A stretch of 64,000 nucleotides of DNA from Cyclina sinensis. Lineage: Eukaryota > Mollusca > Bivalvia > Venerida > Veneridae. The translations under genes were made by a program, and so were the position numbers. Location of the stretch: positions 1,674,001-1,738,000 of the forward strand of contig JAAONU010000017.1 of assembly GCA_012932295.1 (NCBI GenBank). The letters run 5' to 3'. Below are positions 12,466-24,300 of this stretch, piece by piece (the stretch's first letter is position 1; every line of letters begins with the position of its first letter). The notes beneath the pieces were generated by a model. It saw nothing but the letters and a program-made list of their open reading frames with translations. It searched no databases and was not told where the DNA came from.

Positions 12466-13390
12466 CTTTCTATCTATCTATTTGAGCTTATTTATCGTCG
12501 GTTCCGGTTGCCGATATGACCGACGCCCCCTGAAGAGATTAGTTATTTTATGTTGTGGGGGTAGTGCAAGAAACAGTAAGCATCCAATTGCAGAGACACC
12601 CCTGGTTCTTTTACATGCTGAGTGCATGAGATTAGTTATTTTACGTTGTGGGGGTAGTGCAATATACAGTAAGCATCCCATTCCAGAGACACCCCTGGTT
12701 CTTTTGCATGCTGAGTGCATGAGATTAGTTATTTTATGTTGTGGGGGTAGTGCAAGAAACAGTAAGCATCCAATTGCAGAGACACCCCTGGTTCTTTTAC
12801 ATGCTGAGTGCATGAGATTAGTTTTTTTTTGTTGTGGGGGTAGTGCAAGAAACAGTAAGCATCCCATTCCAGAGACTCCCCTGGTTCTTTTGCATGCTGA
12901 GTGTATGAGATTAGTTATTTTATGTTGTGGGGGTAGTGCAAGAAACAGTAAGCATCCCATTCCAGAGACACCACTGGTTCTTTTGCATGCTGAGTGCATG
13001 AGATTAGTTATTTTATGTTGTGGGGGTAGTGCAAGAAACAGTAAGCATCCCATTCCAGAGACACCACTGGTTCTTTTGCATGCTGGGTCCATGAGATTAG
13101 TTATTTTTTTGTTGTGGGGGTAGTGCAATATACAGTAAGCATCCCATTCCAGAGACACCCCTGGTTCTTTTGCATGCTGAGTGCATGAGATTAGTTATTT
13201 TATGATGTGGGGATAGTGCAAGATTCAGTTAGCATCCCATTCCAGAGACACCCCTGGTTCTTTTGCATGCTCAGTGTACAACACTAATACATGGGACCTC
13301 GGTTTAACGTCTCATCCGAAATACTATTAGTAATGTTAGTGGAGGAGCGGGGTATCGAACTCGGGACCACTGGACCATATCCGCTCCTAC
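12466..13390 (-). mobile_element. tRNA-headed SINE with body amplified into a 93-bp tandem array
   Basis: On the minus strand the element starts with a tRNA-like head: AGGAGCGGATATGGTCCAGT at about 13390-13370, then the B-box-like GAGTTCGATACCCC. It ends in a TAGA-rich tail near 12466. The body segment GATTAGTTATTTTATGTTG and its continuation are repeated about eight times, with starts at 12536, 12629, 12722, 12815 and so on to 13188, exactly 93 bp apart. A plain copy at 30486-30786 has the same ends but only one body unit, so the array arose inside the SINE. Because 93 is divisible by three and the unit lacks stops, long frames open on both strands; these are artefacts. Confidence 0.82.
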
Positions 13391-14687
13391 TAAGCTTTGA
13401 AATTAACATTATCTTTCAATTTACAGACTGGTTAATTCACACGAACTAGCGGCGTGTCCGATTTGAGTGGTTTCTTGCTCCTGAGCTCGACCCTTCTCTG
13501 AAGACTTTCTATGATGCCTTTCAAACAAAAGATGGAAAAGGCTTCTCCAAAGCTGTCCTGGTTGGCATTTGTGCGGGTAACAACAGACACTTAACCTCCT
13601 TTTCTTTTGGCATATTTATCAACACCATGAGGATTGAAAAGACCTTATTTGCTATATCTACCACATACTGTATGTATCACAAATCTAGACTGATATTGGG
13701 TTCCGAACTGCAATAGTTCTCTTCCACATTATAAATCAGTTTGTTATGGTCTGCTTCATTTTTAAAATGTCTTCATTTTGCTTACTGATTGACTCGAAAG
13801 GAAAATGCATGTGAAAATATCATGCAATGAAGCAGAAGAAAACTTGTCTGTCTTACAGTTTGGGAAAACCATAACGATCCTAGAATGCAGGAAGATGCGA
13901 GCCATCTTATGTCTTATGCATTACTTTGAAAATTATATGGCCAAGCTAAATGCCAAGGTTTCCAAAACCGACCGGATATGGTATGCTATAAAGCCTGTTT
14001 GGCTCTAACTATTCTCTAGTTTCATGGCAAGAGTGAGAAAGGCAGCTGGGCCATACTACCAACTGCATCGGGGCATATACCTCTACATACCTCTTTGATC
14101 AAGAGGTTTTAAACCGGGCTAACATGTCAGTTACAGGTCATATATATGTGAAAACGGACTGATGTCAAACGTTAAACAATTTGAAGATAAGAGGGCGGTC
14201 TTCTGTTTTCGTCTGTGTGCAGCGTTATCAACAAAACTGGCGGTTACTGGATAGCTCACAACGGTCACAGCTGATTTGGAAGTGTTGCCCTACCCACCGC
14301 GGTGAAGTGACCATACTTGCCCAGATAATTGTGCTCGTATATTTAAATTGAATATCATGAACTTGAACACCAGACCGCGCTCACAAGAAACCAATTTTCG
14401 ACGCTTAATGGAAGGTTAATAAGTTAGCGAAAACGAAATTTCTTGTTCATCAGATCTGTAGTTGTGAATCATGAAATTATTTTTTTCTTAATCTTGTTCC
14501 GTCAATACTTATAAGGAACCTAAGTAAGTTTTTTTTCTAACATCTGTTTATGTGTTTAGACCGGAATTTTTGAAATTCATGAGTCCATTCATTACTCGTG
14601 TTCATTTAGTTTCTTCAGTACTCTGATTTTCATAAATGAATATTTAAACACAGCTGTCACAACTCGGTAAGTTTTCTCACAAAAATA
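13391..14687. other. Spacer with possible degenerate coding fragment
   Basis: A short open stretch at about 13465-13580 reads PELDPSLKTFYDAF followed by KDGKGFSKAVLVG on the + strand. It looks protein-like but has no start, splice frame or family that I recognise. The rest to 14687 is non-repetitive AT-rich sequence. Confidence 0.25.
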
Positions 14688-15390
14688 CGGAATCCTGTTG
14701 GGGCCAATTAAAATGTCGCCGTCGCGCTTAGAGGTAGACGCTCGACAACGCGACGCGACATCGCGAAAATGCTATACGACGCTCGACACTGTGAAGCGAC
14801 GCACAAAAATGTCAAACGAAATATCGCGTTTTCGTTTCGTATTGTCGCGCTATAAAAGCGCGAAATATCGCATTGTCGCTTCGCATTGTCGTGCGTCGTA
14901 TCGCATTGTCGAGGTGTCGCGTCGCATTTTCGAGCGTCGCGTCGCTTTGTCTTGTGTCGTTTGTCATTTTTGTGTGTCGCGGTAGAGGATCACACACGAC
15001 GCGCGACAATGCGATACGACATTGTGAGAATGTCGCGTCGCGTTGTCGCGCGTCGCTTCGTATTGTCGAGCGTCGTATCGCATTGTCGTGCGTCGAGGCC
15101 TACACAAATGCAGAACGCGACGGACGACAACGCGACGCGACATCGCGACAACGCGACGCGACACCTCGACAATGCGATACGACGCACGACAATGCGAAGC
15201 GACAATGCGATATTTTGCGCTTTTATAGCGCGACAATACGAAATGAAATCGCGATATTTCGTTTGACATTTTCGCGCGTCGCTTCGCATTGTCGAGCGTC
15301 GTATCGCATTTTCGCGATGTCGCGTCGCGTTGTCGAGCGTCTACCTCTAAGCGCGACGGCGACATTTTAATTGGCCTCAACAGGATTCCG
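14688..15390. mobile_element. CpG-rich foldback MITE with TA target duplication
   Basis: Seen: terminal inverted repeats start CGGAATCCTGTTGGGGCCAA (left) and CGGAATCCTGTTGAGGCCAA (right, reverse complement). They are flanked on both sides by TA, as in Tc1/mariner-type insertions. The arms extend about 250 bp (14688 to about 14940; about 15130 to 15390) with scattered mismatches. The interior is built from permutations of CGACAATGCGATACGACG-like words, making it far richer in CpG than its AT-rich surroundings. No transposase is encoded, so this is a non-autonomous element. Frames in it are by-products of the low-complexity CpG code. Confidence 0.85.
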
Positions 15391-15891
15391 TACAAAAGTG
15401 TATCAGCTATATAGTACCATCTGGTTCAGAATGTTCGTTTATTTGCCCCACTCACAAGCCATTTTCGAAAACAATACAAGAAATTAACAGAAAATCTAGT
15501 TTAATTCGTACGCCAAGTAGTGTACTACACGTGTTGCCATTGTCGATAAAAAATATTTTTGATTCATACATAGTTTGAAATTTAATCGTTATATTTGTAA
15601 ACCGAATTTCTTGTTTTCCTTTGCAACCTTGAACTTGCCCTAAATACATGATGTAGTTGTTTATCAAACAGCGGTACATGTATAAATGTTCACGTAGACA
15701 TTTTATCTATAAAAGGTTACTGGCGTGTAAACTTGTACATGTTATCAGCATCAGACTGTTTCAGATTGCATTACATCTAGATAAACGTAGAGTCATGTGA
15801 CACTATATGTACATGTATAGGCATAAATCTATTTTACACATTGCCGTGTTGTGTTCAAAAGTAGAAATCGAGACAGTTTAAGTAAACGAAT

Positions 15892-18800
15892 ATGGCTGAA
15901 TCGGATAAACAGAAAGACGAAGGAGAAACCAGGAGAAATGTCATGATTGCTATGGACGGTAGTAAACACGCAATCTATGCATTTGAATGTAAGTATTGTT
16001 TTATTTGTTCATGTCTCAAAACGCGTTTATAATATTTAACACACCTGTTTTATATAAATCTAGTTATTTTTAGATCATTTGCAGGTAGATTTGTAAGCAA
16101 TATGTCTACAGCAAAAGGACCTCGAATTCAAATTCATGTAAATGTTTTGATGTGTAGCAGGAGTGCATTTAGATAATAAATGTCAAAGGCAGTTATATAA
16201 CTGGTTAATGCACAAGAACTAGAGACAGTTGGGTTTTTTTCTACATAATTACTTACTGAGATCAGTGATTGACCCGTAGGCCTACGTGTTCAGACTGATA
16301 AAATTTCTGATTCCTTAACATAGAGTAACCTCTGAAATGTAGATCTGTTTCGCGAAATGAAAGAGAGAGCGATAGGTTCGAGCCATTTCACTCTATTATT
16401 TCTAAATCTGGCACAGTGTTTTTATCTTTTAGCTTTGTTCTTCAGTCTCACCTTTTATTTCAAATTAACACTTTATCTCTTGTCACACCAGACAATTCGG
16501 AGCTGGCTGTTCACAGCTATGTCTTTTTACTTTAAATTCACCACTTTTCATACTAACAAATCATCGCGCACCCTTCAAGTCTATAACACTCGCAAGAGGA
16601 GTTGACTTACCACGAAGATAGATATAAGATAGATATTCAAACTTTTACAGGATCTAATTTGGAAAAGACCGGTCGTTTATTTTCCATTTGGTCAATTAAG
16701 TTTGTTTCGGATACAGTTTTGTATACATCAAATATGTATGATAGTTTTGATGAAACACGGCCAAAGCAGATTTGAGGGAAGTGACGTCATTTTGACCCAA
16801 ATACGTGACAGAAGACCGATAAACATGGGATCAAAGATGAACAAAAAAAAAAACACCATGATTTAACAAAAAATATTTCATGCTGAACCACGGAAGACAT
16901 GGTCATTTCAGTAACATTATCATTTTAAACTACCTTGCAGTTAAATTCATGTTATTTAAATGCGGCTTTTTTTCAGTAAAGATTGTATCATCTATGGTTA
17001 TCATAAATTGTTTTATCTGTTACTTTGAATGGTAGAATCACAAACTATCATGAGTTGTTTCAGCTAGGACTTGGTTGGAAGAATCACACTTTAAAAATCA
17101 TAAATTGTTTCAGCTATGACTTTGGTCGGTAGAATCGCACTTAAACTGTTATAGTTTCAGCTATGACTTTAGTTGGTAGAATCGCACTTAAACTTTTATA
17201 AATAATTTTATCTATGACTGTTTGTTCAAATCGCATTTGAACTATCATAAATTGTTTCATGTTTGAATTTGGTTGGAAGAATCACATTTAAATTATCATA
17301 ATTTGTTCCAGCTATGACTTTGGTAGAATCACATTTAAACTACCATAAATTGTTCCAGCTATGACTTTGGTTGGTAGAATCACATTTAAACTACCATAAA
17401 TTGTTTCATCTATGACTTTGGTTGAAGACTCACACTGAAGCTATGATAAATTGTGTTACATATGACGTTGGTTGGTAGATTCACTCTTAAACTACCATAA
17501 ATTGTTTCAGCTATGACTTTGGTTGGTAGAATTGCTCTTAAACTTTCATAAATTGTGTCATTTGTGTGTGGTTGTTCGACTCGCATTTGAACTATCATAA
17601 TTGGTTTCCTCTGTGACTTTGGTTGTAAGAATCATATTTAAGCTATCATAAATTGTTTCGTGTACGACTTTGGGTGGTAAAATCACAATTAAACTACTAT
17701 AGATTGCTTCAATTATGACTTTGGTTGGTTGAATCACACTTAATCTATCATAAATTGTGTCATCTATGTGTGGTTGTTCGACTCGCATTTGAACCATCAT
17801 AATTTGTGTTATGTAAGACTTTGGTTGGTAGAATCACATTTAAGCTATAGTAAATTGTTTCATGTATGACTTTGGTTGGTAGAATCACATTTAAACTACC
17901 ATAATTGTTTCATCTATGACTTTGGTTGGTAGAATCACATTTAAACTACCATGAATTGTTTCAGGTTGGTAGAATCACACTTAAACTGTCATAATTTATT
18001 TTATCTACGACTTTGGTTGGTAGAATCACATTTAAACTGTCATTTACTTAAAACCTTTTTTTAACAGGGTATATCGAGAATGTATACCTACCCACTGACA
18101 ACGTCATCATGGCGCATTGTGCAGAACATGGAGTCAACCTACCGCGTAAGTAGTAATGGCCTTGACCCCCTACCTCTTAAAAGCATGAAAGGTGCAGGTT
18201 TGAATTTCGCACTGATTGAATGCCGCTGGTTTTAATCGCGTTACGTAGGAGAAAGATGTTTTTCCGTAGTCCAGGAATCAAATTACAAAATACTGAATAA
18301 CACAATAACTCGCATTAGATATTTAGTTAGGTTACACGAATGTTTTGTAAGGCCTTTTAATTAGTCAGTGATTCAATGGGGATGCTTTATTGAACGTATG
18401 AAGAAATCTTTTCTTTTAAATCAAAGCGTGCAGCAATGCGTGGCCTTTACAGGTGACATCTGGATTATTCAGATGACCTAGAATCAATAATTTATACAAA
18501 GAATAGCACCATTTTATCAAGTAATGGCACACTTTTAAAATCAGAACACGTAGAAAAAATCACTTTCATGCTTTTGCATATAATTAAACTAAGTAACTGA
18601 AACTTTATTATTCTGTGCATTTATGCTGACTTGCTATAGTGTGTAAACAAGGTAAACAAAATAGCAGCATTTTTTGTTCGTCTGCGGTTGAAGAAATTGT
18701 AGCGTAAAACCGCTCAAAATAGCCGTATATAATATCTATTTATGCATATTTGAAGATATCGCCTGTTGGCGCCGCTCTTGTTAAGTATTAAAATGCTCAA

Positions 18801-19384
18801 TCTTTTCTTAAAGCAACTGCCTTAATGGCGGGAAACCCAACCGTTATTCAAGCCATGATGAAAGAACATGAAGAAGAGGTCATGAAAGTCTTCAAGACCA
18901 TTGACGAACTCGCAAACAAACACAATGTAAGTGACAACTATCTACCTCTTATGGTTGTTCACGGACTAAAGTCCCTGTTATATTGAAGAATATTTGGTGA
19001 TTGTATAGCTGGATATCAGGCGTTGGCAGTTTCTAAATCCAATTACTTTTCAAGTCTGGAAGAAAAAAATGAATAATGAATGTAAAACAATAATACATGT
19101 ATATTAAGGTTCGCTGTTTCGTTCATGACTAAACACTGTCTCCTGACAGAGTGTTGTTTATATTTCAGATTAAACATACCCTTGAACGCTTGAATGGACC
19201 ACCGGGCGAGTCTCTTATCAAGGCCGCAGAACAACAGAATGTTGACCTAATTATCGCCGGAAGTCGAGGTCACGGGACGCTTAGACGCACGATCATGGGA
19301 AGCACGAGCGATTACATCGTGCATCATTCTCACGTGCCTGTCATGATTTGCAAACATGAAGATGAACATCAGAAATTGAAATAA
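15892..19384 (+). CDS. Universal stress protein family member C, complete, 167 aa
   Basis: Exons: 15892-15988, 18068-18145, 18814-18926 and 19169-19384, with phases 1, 1, 0 as in USP-B. The frame begins MAESDKQKDEGETRRNVMIA and ends KHEDEHQKLK then TAA. The N-terminal strand VMIAMDGSKHA and the C-terminal GSRGHGTLRRTIMGST signature are intact, so this should be a nucleotide-binding UspA-like cytosolic protein. Exon 4 is very similar to exon 4 of USP-B (about 60 of 71 residues), while exon 3 is much less so (about 22 of 37), suggesting patchy homogenisation. Intron 1 carries a 51-bp satellite. The candidate polyadenylation signal is at 19552-19557. The function in molluscs is inferred from the family only. 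Confidence 0.93.
16970..18045. repeat. 51-bp satellite in intron 1 of USP-C
   Basis: About twenty imperfect units built on CTATGACTTTGGTTGGTAGA and ATCACATTTAAACTACCATA. The best units repeat every 51 bp; others have small indels. Confidence 0.85.
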
Positions 19385-21334
19385 CATTTTCCTGTTCGAA
19401 ATAAGTGCAATCGGGCATGACGGAATTCAGACCTCTTGTGCATCATGTTTGAAATTCAAACTCTCATTATGTAATGAATTTATTGGTCGAACCTTTGTAA
19501 AAAAATAGAGCATATGTTTTGTTTATATCGGGGCAATTTTCATACAAATGTAATAAAAGTTCTTTATTTGTGGTTCCTTCAAAATATATTATTTATGCTA
19601 AGAGTTTAAAATCATATTAATGAAGATGTGTTCAGAAATATACATTAAGAGGGCAAGTTTTTTCTTTAAAAAAAAAACAAACTTCCGTATTAAATATATA
19701 TTCCTTGATCATGGTAAGGTAAATGTCATTCTCCACTTCCGGTTTTTCTTTGCAGTTATACCATCCGTATACTGGCAACAACCTACACATTTTCTCTAGA
19801 GGTATCATTCTGTAGAAGGGTAAGGAAACAACAGTTAAATAGATAACTGTGTATGTGGAAATCCCAAAATCAAGCTTTTAAAACACCAGAGCCCCTCCCC
19901 ACACTCTCATTTTTCCTGTAATTTGTTTCGTCTAGTGGTTAAAAAAGTGATGACGAACTCCAAGTTCCTGTACAGTGCTAAACATGTACGAGGACTTGGA
20001 ATATCCTATGAATGTAATGTTTTGTGCAAATGACACTAACCCACAATCCCTGTCATAAACTCACTAAACTCTTAGTAGCGGCTGGCCATATGAGCAACTG
20101 GTACCGACGATAAATAAATAAAAACTCAGTTTCTCCCCAAAGGTCGAAAACAGTCTTCAGAGAGACGAAGACAACATTATACACTGAATATCTAAACGCC
20201 CTATGCCAAGTTAAAGAATCTAACAGATTCGGGCCCAAGAACTAAAGGCAAACATCGTTTAAAGCACTGTGCTTCACGAACTGGGATAGTTGTGTGGTTT
20301 CATTGATTTTGGCGTACAAATATGTAGTCTGAAATGACGCAACTCCAAAACCATTTATGCATTCACATTCGATTAGATTTTCAAAAAGCTATGCAAACTA
20401 TAGTTTTTTAGAATTAATTGTGAAGGGAAGTCGTTATAGCATCTATTATCTGGGACGTGTTTATACAACTTAATAGGAAAACCAGAATTATCTTTACTCA
20501 ATGCACGTAAGCTTTATACAAGGTTGTAACAAGTTCATTTAAGTTCTTTGACATTTGTAAGATTAGATCTTATAGTTTGGATATGCAGATATGTATTGTG
20601 ATTGTGTTGACTACACGTTTACTTATCGCATATCGCTCATGTATATTATTCCTTATAATTTTATATACCTTGAATATTTGAAAGTCCGAACTTGATCCGT
20701 TCTTAATTATGAATTAAATAGCGCCACGTAGTTCTTGGGGGCGAGTTTAAGACGTTCTCTAGAACTAACGGATCATGTATTTCATATTTGTTTTACTGCC
20801 TAATGCACTAAAGAAAGGAAAAGAAAAGATAATTAAAAGATCCTTATTATGTTAAAGAAAATAAGGTTTTAAGACACTTAGAAAGTTTCCAAATAGAATG
20901 AATGGCTAATCCACAAATATTCATTATACAACAACAACAACAACATCTTGCTTAAAGACTGCTATAAATGTATTCAGTTTACCAAGCTGTGCTTGGAATT
21001 TTAACTGACACCTTTACAACAGGTTACATTTCATTCACACTAACTCAAATTTACATGAATTATAAGAAAAAGGTATACACTAGATTTGAGGATATTCATC
21101 TTAAAAGGAAAGTAGTGCCTAAATTATGTCGTCGTAAAGGCAAGCTAGAACAGTATATAAATTGTAAACCAAAGACAAAATGGCTTGAGTTTGTGATTTC
21201 TGTTAAAGCAATACAAACATAGAATATTGTTATCTTTCTATGAATAAGGATCACCCACCGTCATTAAATCTTTCATGAAAAAGTTGGATGCATCTTGCAG
21301 AAGGCAGACAGCAAGTACATGTATTTATAGTACC
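19385..21334. other. Intergenic, no gene recognised
   Basis: This holds the USP-C 3' region, then AT-rich spacer. The segment at about 20960-21060 resembles 55715-55815 (shared phrases TATTCAGTTTA and TACTTGGAATTTTAACTGACA-like), so it is probably an interspersed repeat. The 84-codon frame at 20968-21222 overlaps that repeat and is not supported as a gene. Confidence 0.45.
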
Positions 21335-24300
21335 CCTCGAAACAAAAATACTGTTAAGAGACTCAAACCGTTACTCGGACAAAGTACCAAGTATCAGTCG
21401 TAAATCGCCAATACCTCGAAACAAAAATACTGTTCAGAGACTCACAAAGTGGTACTCGGACCAAGTATCAGTCGTACATCGCCAATCCCTCGAAACAAAA
21501 ATACTGTTCAGAGACTCAAACCGTTACTCGGACAAAGTACCAAGTATCAGTCGTAAATCGCCAATACCTCGAAACAAAAATACTGTTCAGAGACTCACAA
21601 AGCATTACTCGGACAAAGTACCAAGTATCAGTCGTAAATCGCCAATACCTCGAAACAAAAATACTGTTCAGAGACTCAAACCGTTACTCGGACAAAGTAC
21701 CAAGTATCAGTCGTAAATCGCCAATACCTCGAAACAAAAATACTGTTCAGAGACTCACAAAGTGGTACTCGGACCAAGTATCAGTCGTAAATCGCCAATT
21801 CCTCGAAACAAAAATACTGTTCAGAGACTCACAAAGTGGTACTCGGACCAAGTATCAGTCGTACATCGCCAATCCCTCGAAACAAAAATACTGTGCAGAG
21901 AATCACAAAGCGGTACTCGGACAAAGTACCAAGTATTATTCGTAAAAATCCAATCCCTCGAAACAAAAATACTGTTCAGAGACTCACAAAGCGGTACTCG
22001 GACAAAGTACCAAGTATCAGTAATAAATGGCCAATCCCTCGAAACAAAAATACTGTGCAGAGACTCACAAAGCGTAACTCGGACCAAGTACCAAGTATCA
22101 GTTGTAAATGGCCAATCCCTCGAAACAAAAATACTGTTCAGAGACTCACAAAGCGTTACTCGGACAAAGTACCAAGTATCAGTTGTAAATCGCCAATTCC
22201 TCGAAACAAAAATACTGTTTAGAGATTCACAAAGCGGTACTCGGACAAAGTACCAAGTATCAGGCGTAATTGACCAATTCCTCGAAATGAAAATACTGTG
22301 CAGAGACTCAGAAAGCGGTACTCGGACAAAATACCAAGTATCAGTCGTAAATGGCCAATCCCTCGAAATAAAAATACTGTGCAGAGACTCACAAAGCGTT
22401 ACACGGACAAAGTACCAAGTATCAGTCGTAATTGACCAATTCCTCGAAATTAAAAAAACTGTTCAGAGACTCACAAAGCGGTACTCGGACAAAATACCAA
22501 GTATCAGTCGTAAATCGCCAATCCCTCGAAACAAAAATACTGTCCAGAGACTCAAAAAGTGTTACTCAGACAAAGTACCAAGTATCAGTCGTAAATCGCC
22601 AGTCCCTCGAAACAAAAATACTGTTCAGAGACTCACAAGGCGTCACTCGGACAAAGTACCAAGAATCAGTCGTAAATCGACAATTCTTCGAAACAAGAAT
22701 ACTGTATAGAGACTAAAAAAGCGTTACTCGTACCATGTACCAAGTTTCAGTTGTAAATCGCCAATCTCTCGAAACAAAAATACTGTGCAGAGACTCACAA
22801 AGCGGTACTCGGACAAAGTACCAAGTATCAGTCGTAATTGACCAATTCCTCGAAATAAAAATACTGTTCAGAGACTCACAAAGCGGTACTCGAACAAAAT
22901 ACCAAGTATCAGTCGTAAATGGCCAATCCCTCGAAACAAAAATACTGTTCAGAGACTCACAAAGTGTTACTCAGACAAAGTACCAAGTATCAGTCGTAAA
23001 TCGCCAATCCCTCGAAACAAAAACACTGTCCAAAGACTCACAAAGTGTTACTCAGACAAAGTACCAAGTATCAGTCGTAAATCGCCAGTCCCTCGAAACA
23101 AAAATACTGTGCAGAGACTCACAAGGCGTCACTCGGACAAAGTACCAAGAATCAGTCGTAAATCGACAATTCTTCGAAACAAGAATACTGTTCAGAGACT
23201 AAAAAAGCGTTACTCGTACCATGTACCAAGTTTCAGTTGTAAATCGCCAATCTCTCGAAACAAAAATACTGTGCAGAGACTCACAAAGCGGTACTCGGAC
23301 AAAGTACCAAGTATCAGTCGTAAATTGCCAGTCCCTCGAAACAAAAATACTGTGCAGAGACTCACAAGGCGTCACTCGGACAAAGAACCAAGAATCAGTC
23401 GTAAATCGACAATTCTTCGAAACAAGAATACTGTTCAGAGACTTAAAAAGCGTTACTCGTACCATGTACCAAGTTTCAGTTGTAAATCGCCAATCCCTCG
23501 AAACAAAAATACTGTGCAGGGACTCACAAAGCGGTACTCGGAAAAAGTACCAACTATCAGTTGTAAATGGCCAATCCCTCGAAACAAAAATACTGTGCAT
23601 AGACTCAAAAAAATGTACTCGGACAAAGTTCCAAGTATCAGTTGTAAATCGCCAATTCCTCGAAACAAAGATACTGTGCAGAGACTCACAAAGCGTTACT
23701 CAGACAAAGTACCAAGTATCAGTCGTAAATCGCCAATCCCTCAAAACAAAATACTGTGCAGAGACTCACAAAGTGGTACTCAGACAAAGTACCAAGTATC
23801 AGTTGTAAATCGCCAATCCCTCGAAACAAAAATACTGTGCAGAGACACACAAAGCGGTACTCGGACAAAGTACCAAGTATCAGTCGTAAATAACCAATCC
23901 CTCAAAACAAAATACTGTGCAGAGACTCACAAAGTGGTACTCAGACAAAGTACCAAGTATCAGTCGTAAATCGCCAATCCCTCAAAACAAAATACTGTGC
24001 AGAGACTAACAAATTGGTACTCGGACCAAGTACCAAGTATCAGTTGTAAATCGCCAATCCCTCGAAACAAAAATACTGTGCAGAGACTCACAAAGCGGTA
24101 CTCGGACAAAGTACCAAGTATCAGTCGTAAATAACCAATCCCTCAAAACAAAATACTGTGCAGAGACTCACAAAGTGGTACTCAGACAAAGTACCAAGTA
24201 TCAGTCGTAAATGGCCAATCCCTCGAAACAAAAATACTGTGCAGAGACACACAAAGCGGTACTCGGACAAAATACCAAGTATCAGTCGTACATCGCCAAT

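Noticed and set aside
12478..13158. Overlapping 226- and 213-codon frames on opposite strands
   Set aside because: They are by-products of the 93-bp SINE-derived array.
14698..15395. Arg-rich frames up to 165 codons on both strands
   Set aside because: They fall inside the CpG-rich foldback element and read out its low-complexity words.
20968..21222. 84-codon frame between USP-C and the 81-bp array
   Set aside because: It overlaps an interspersed repeat shared with 55715-55815; the protein has no known motif.
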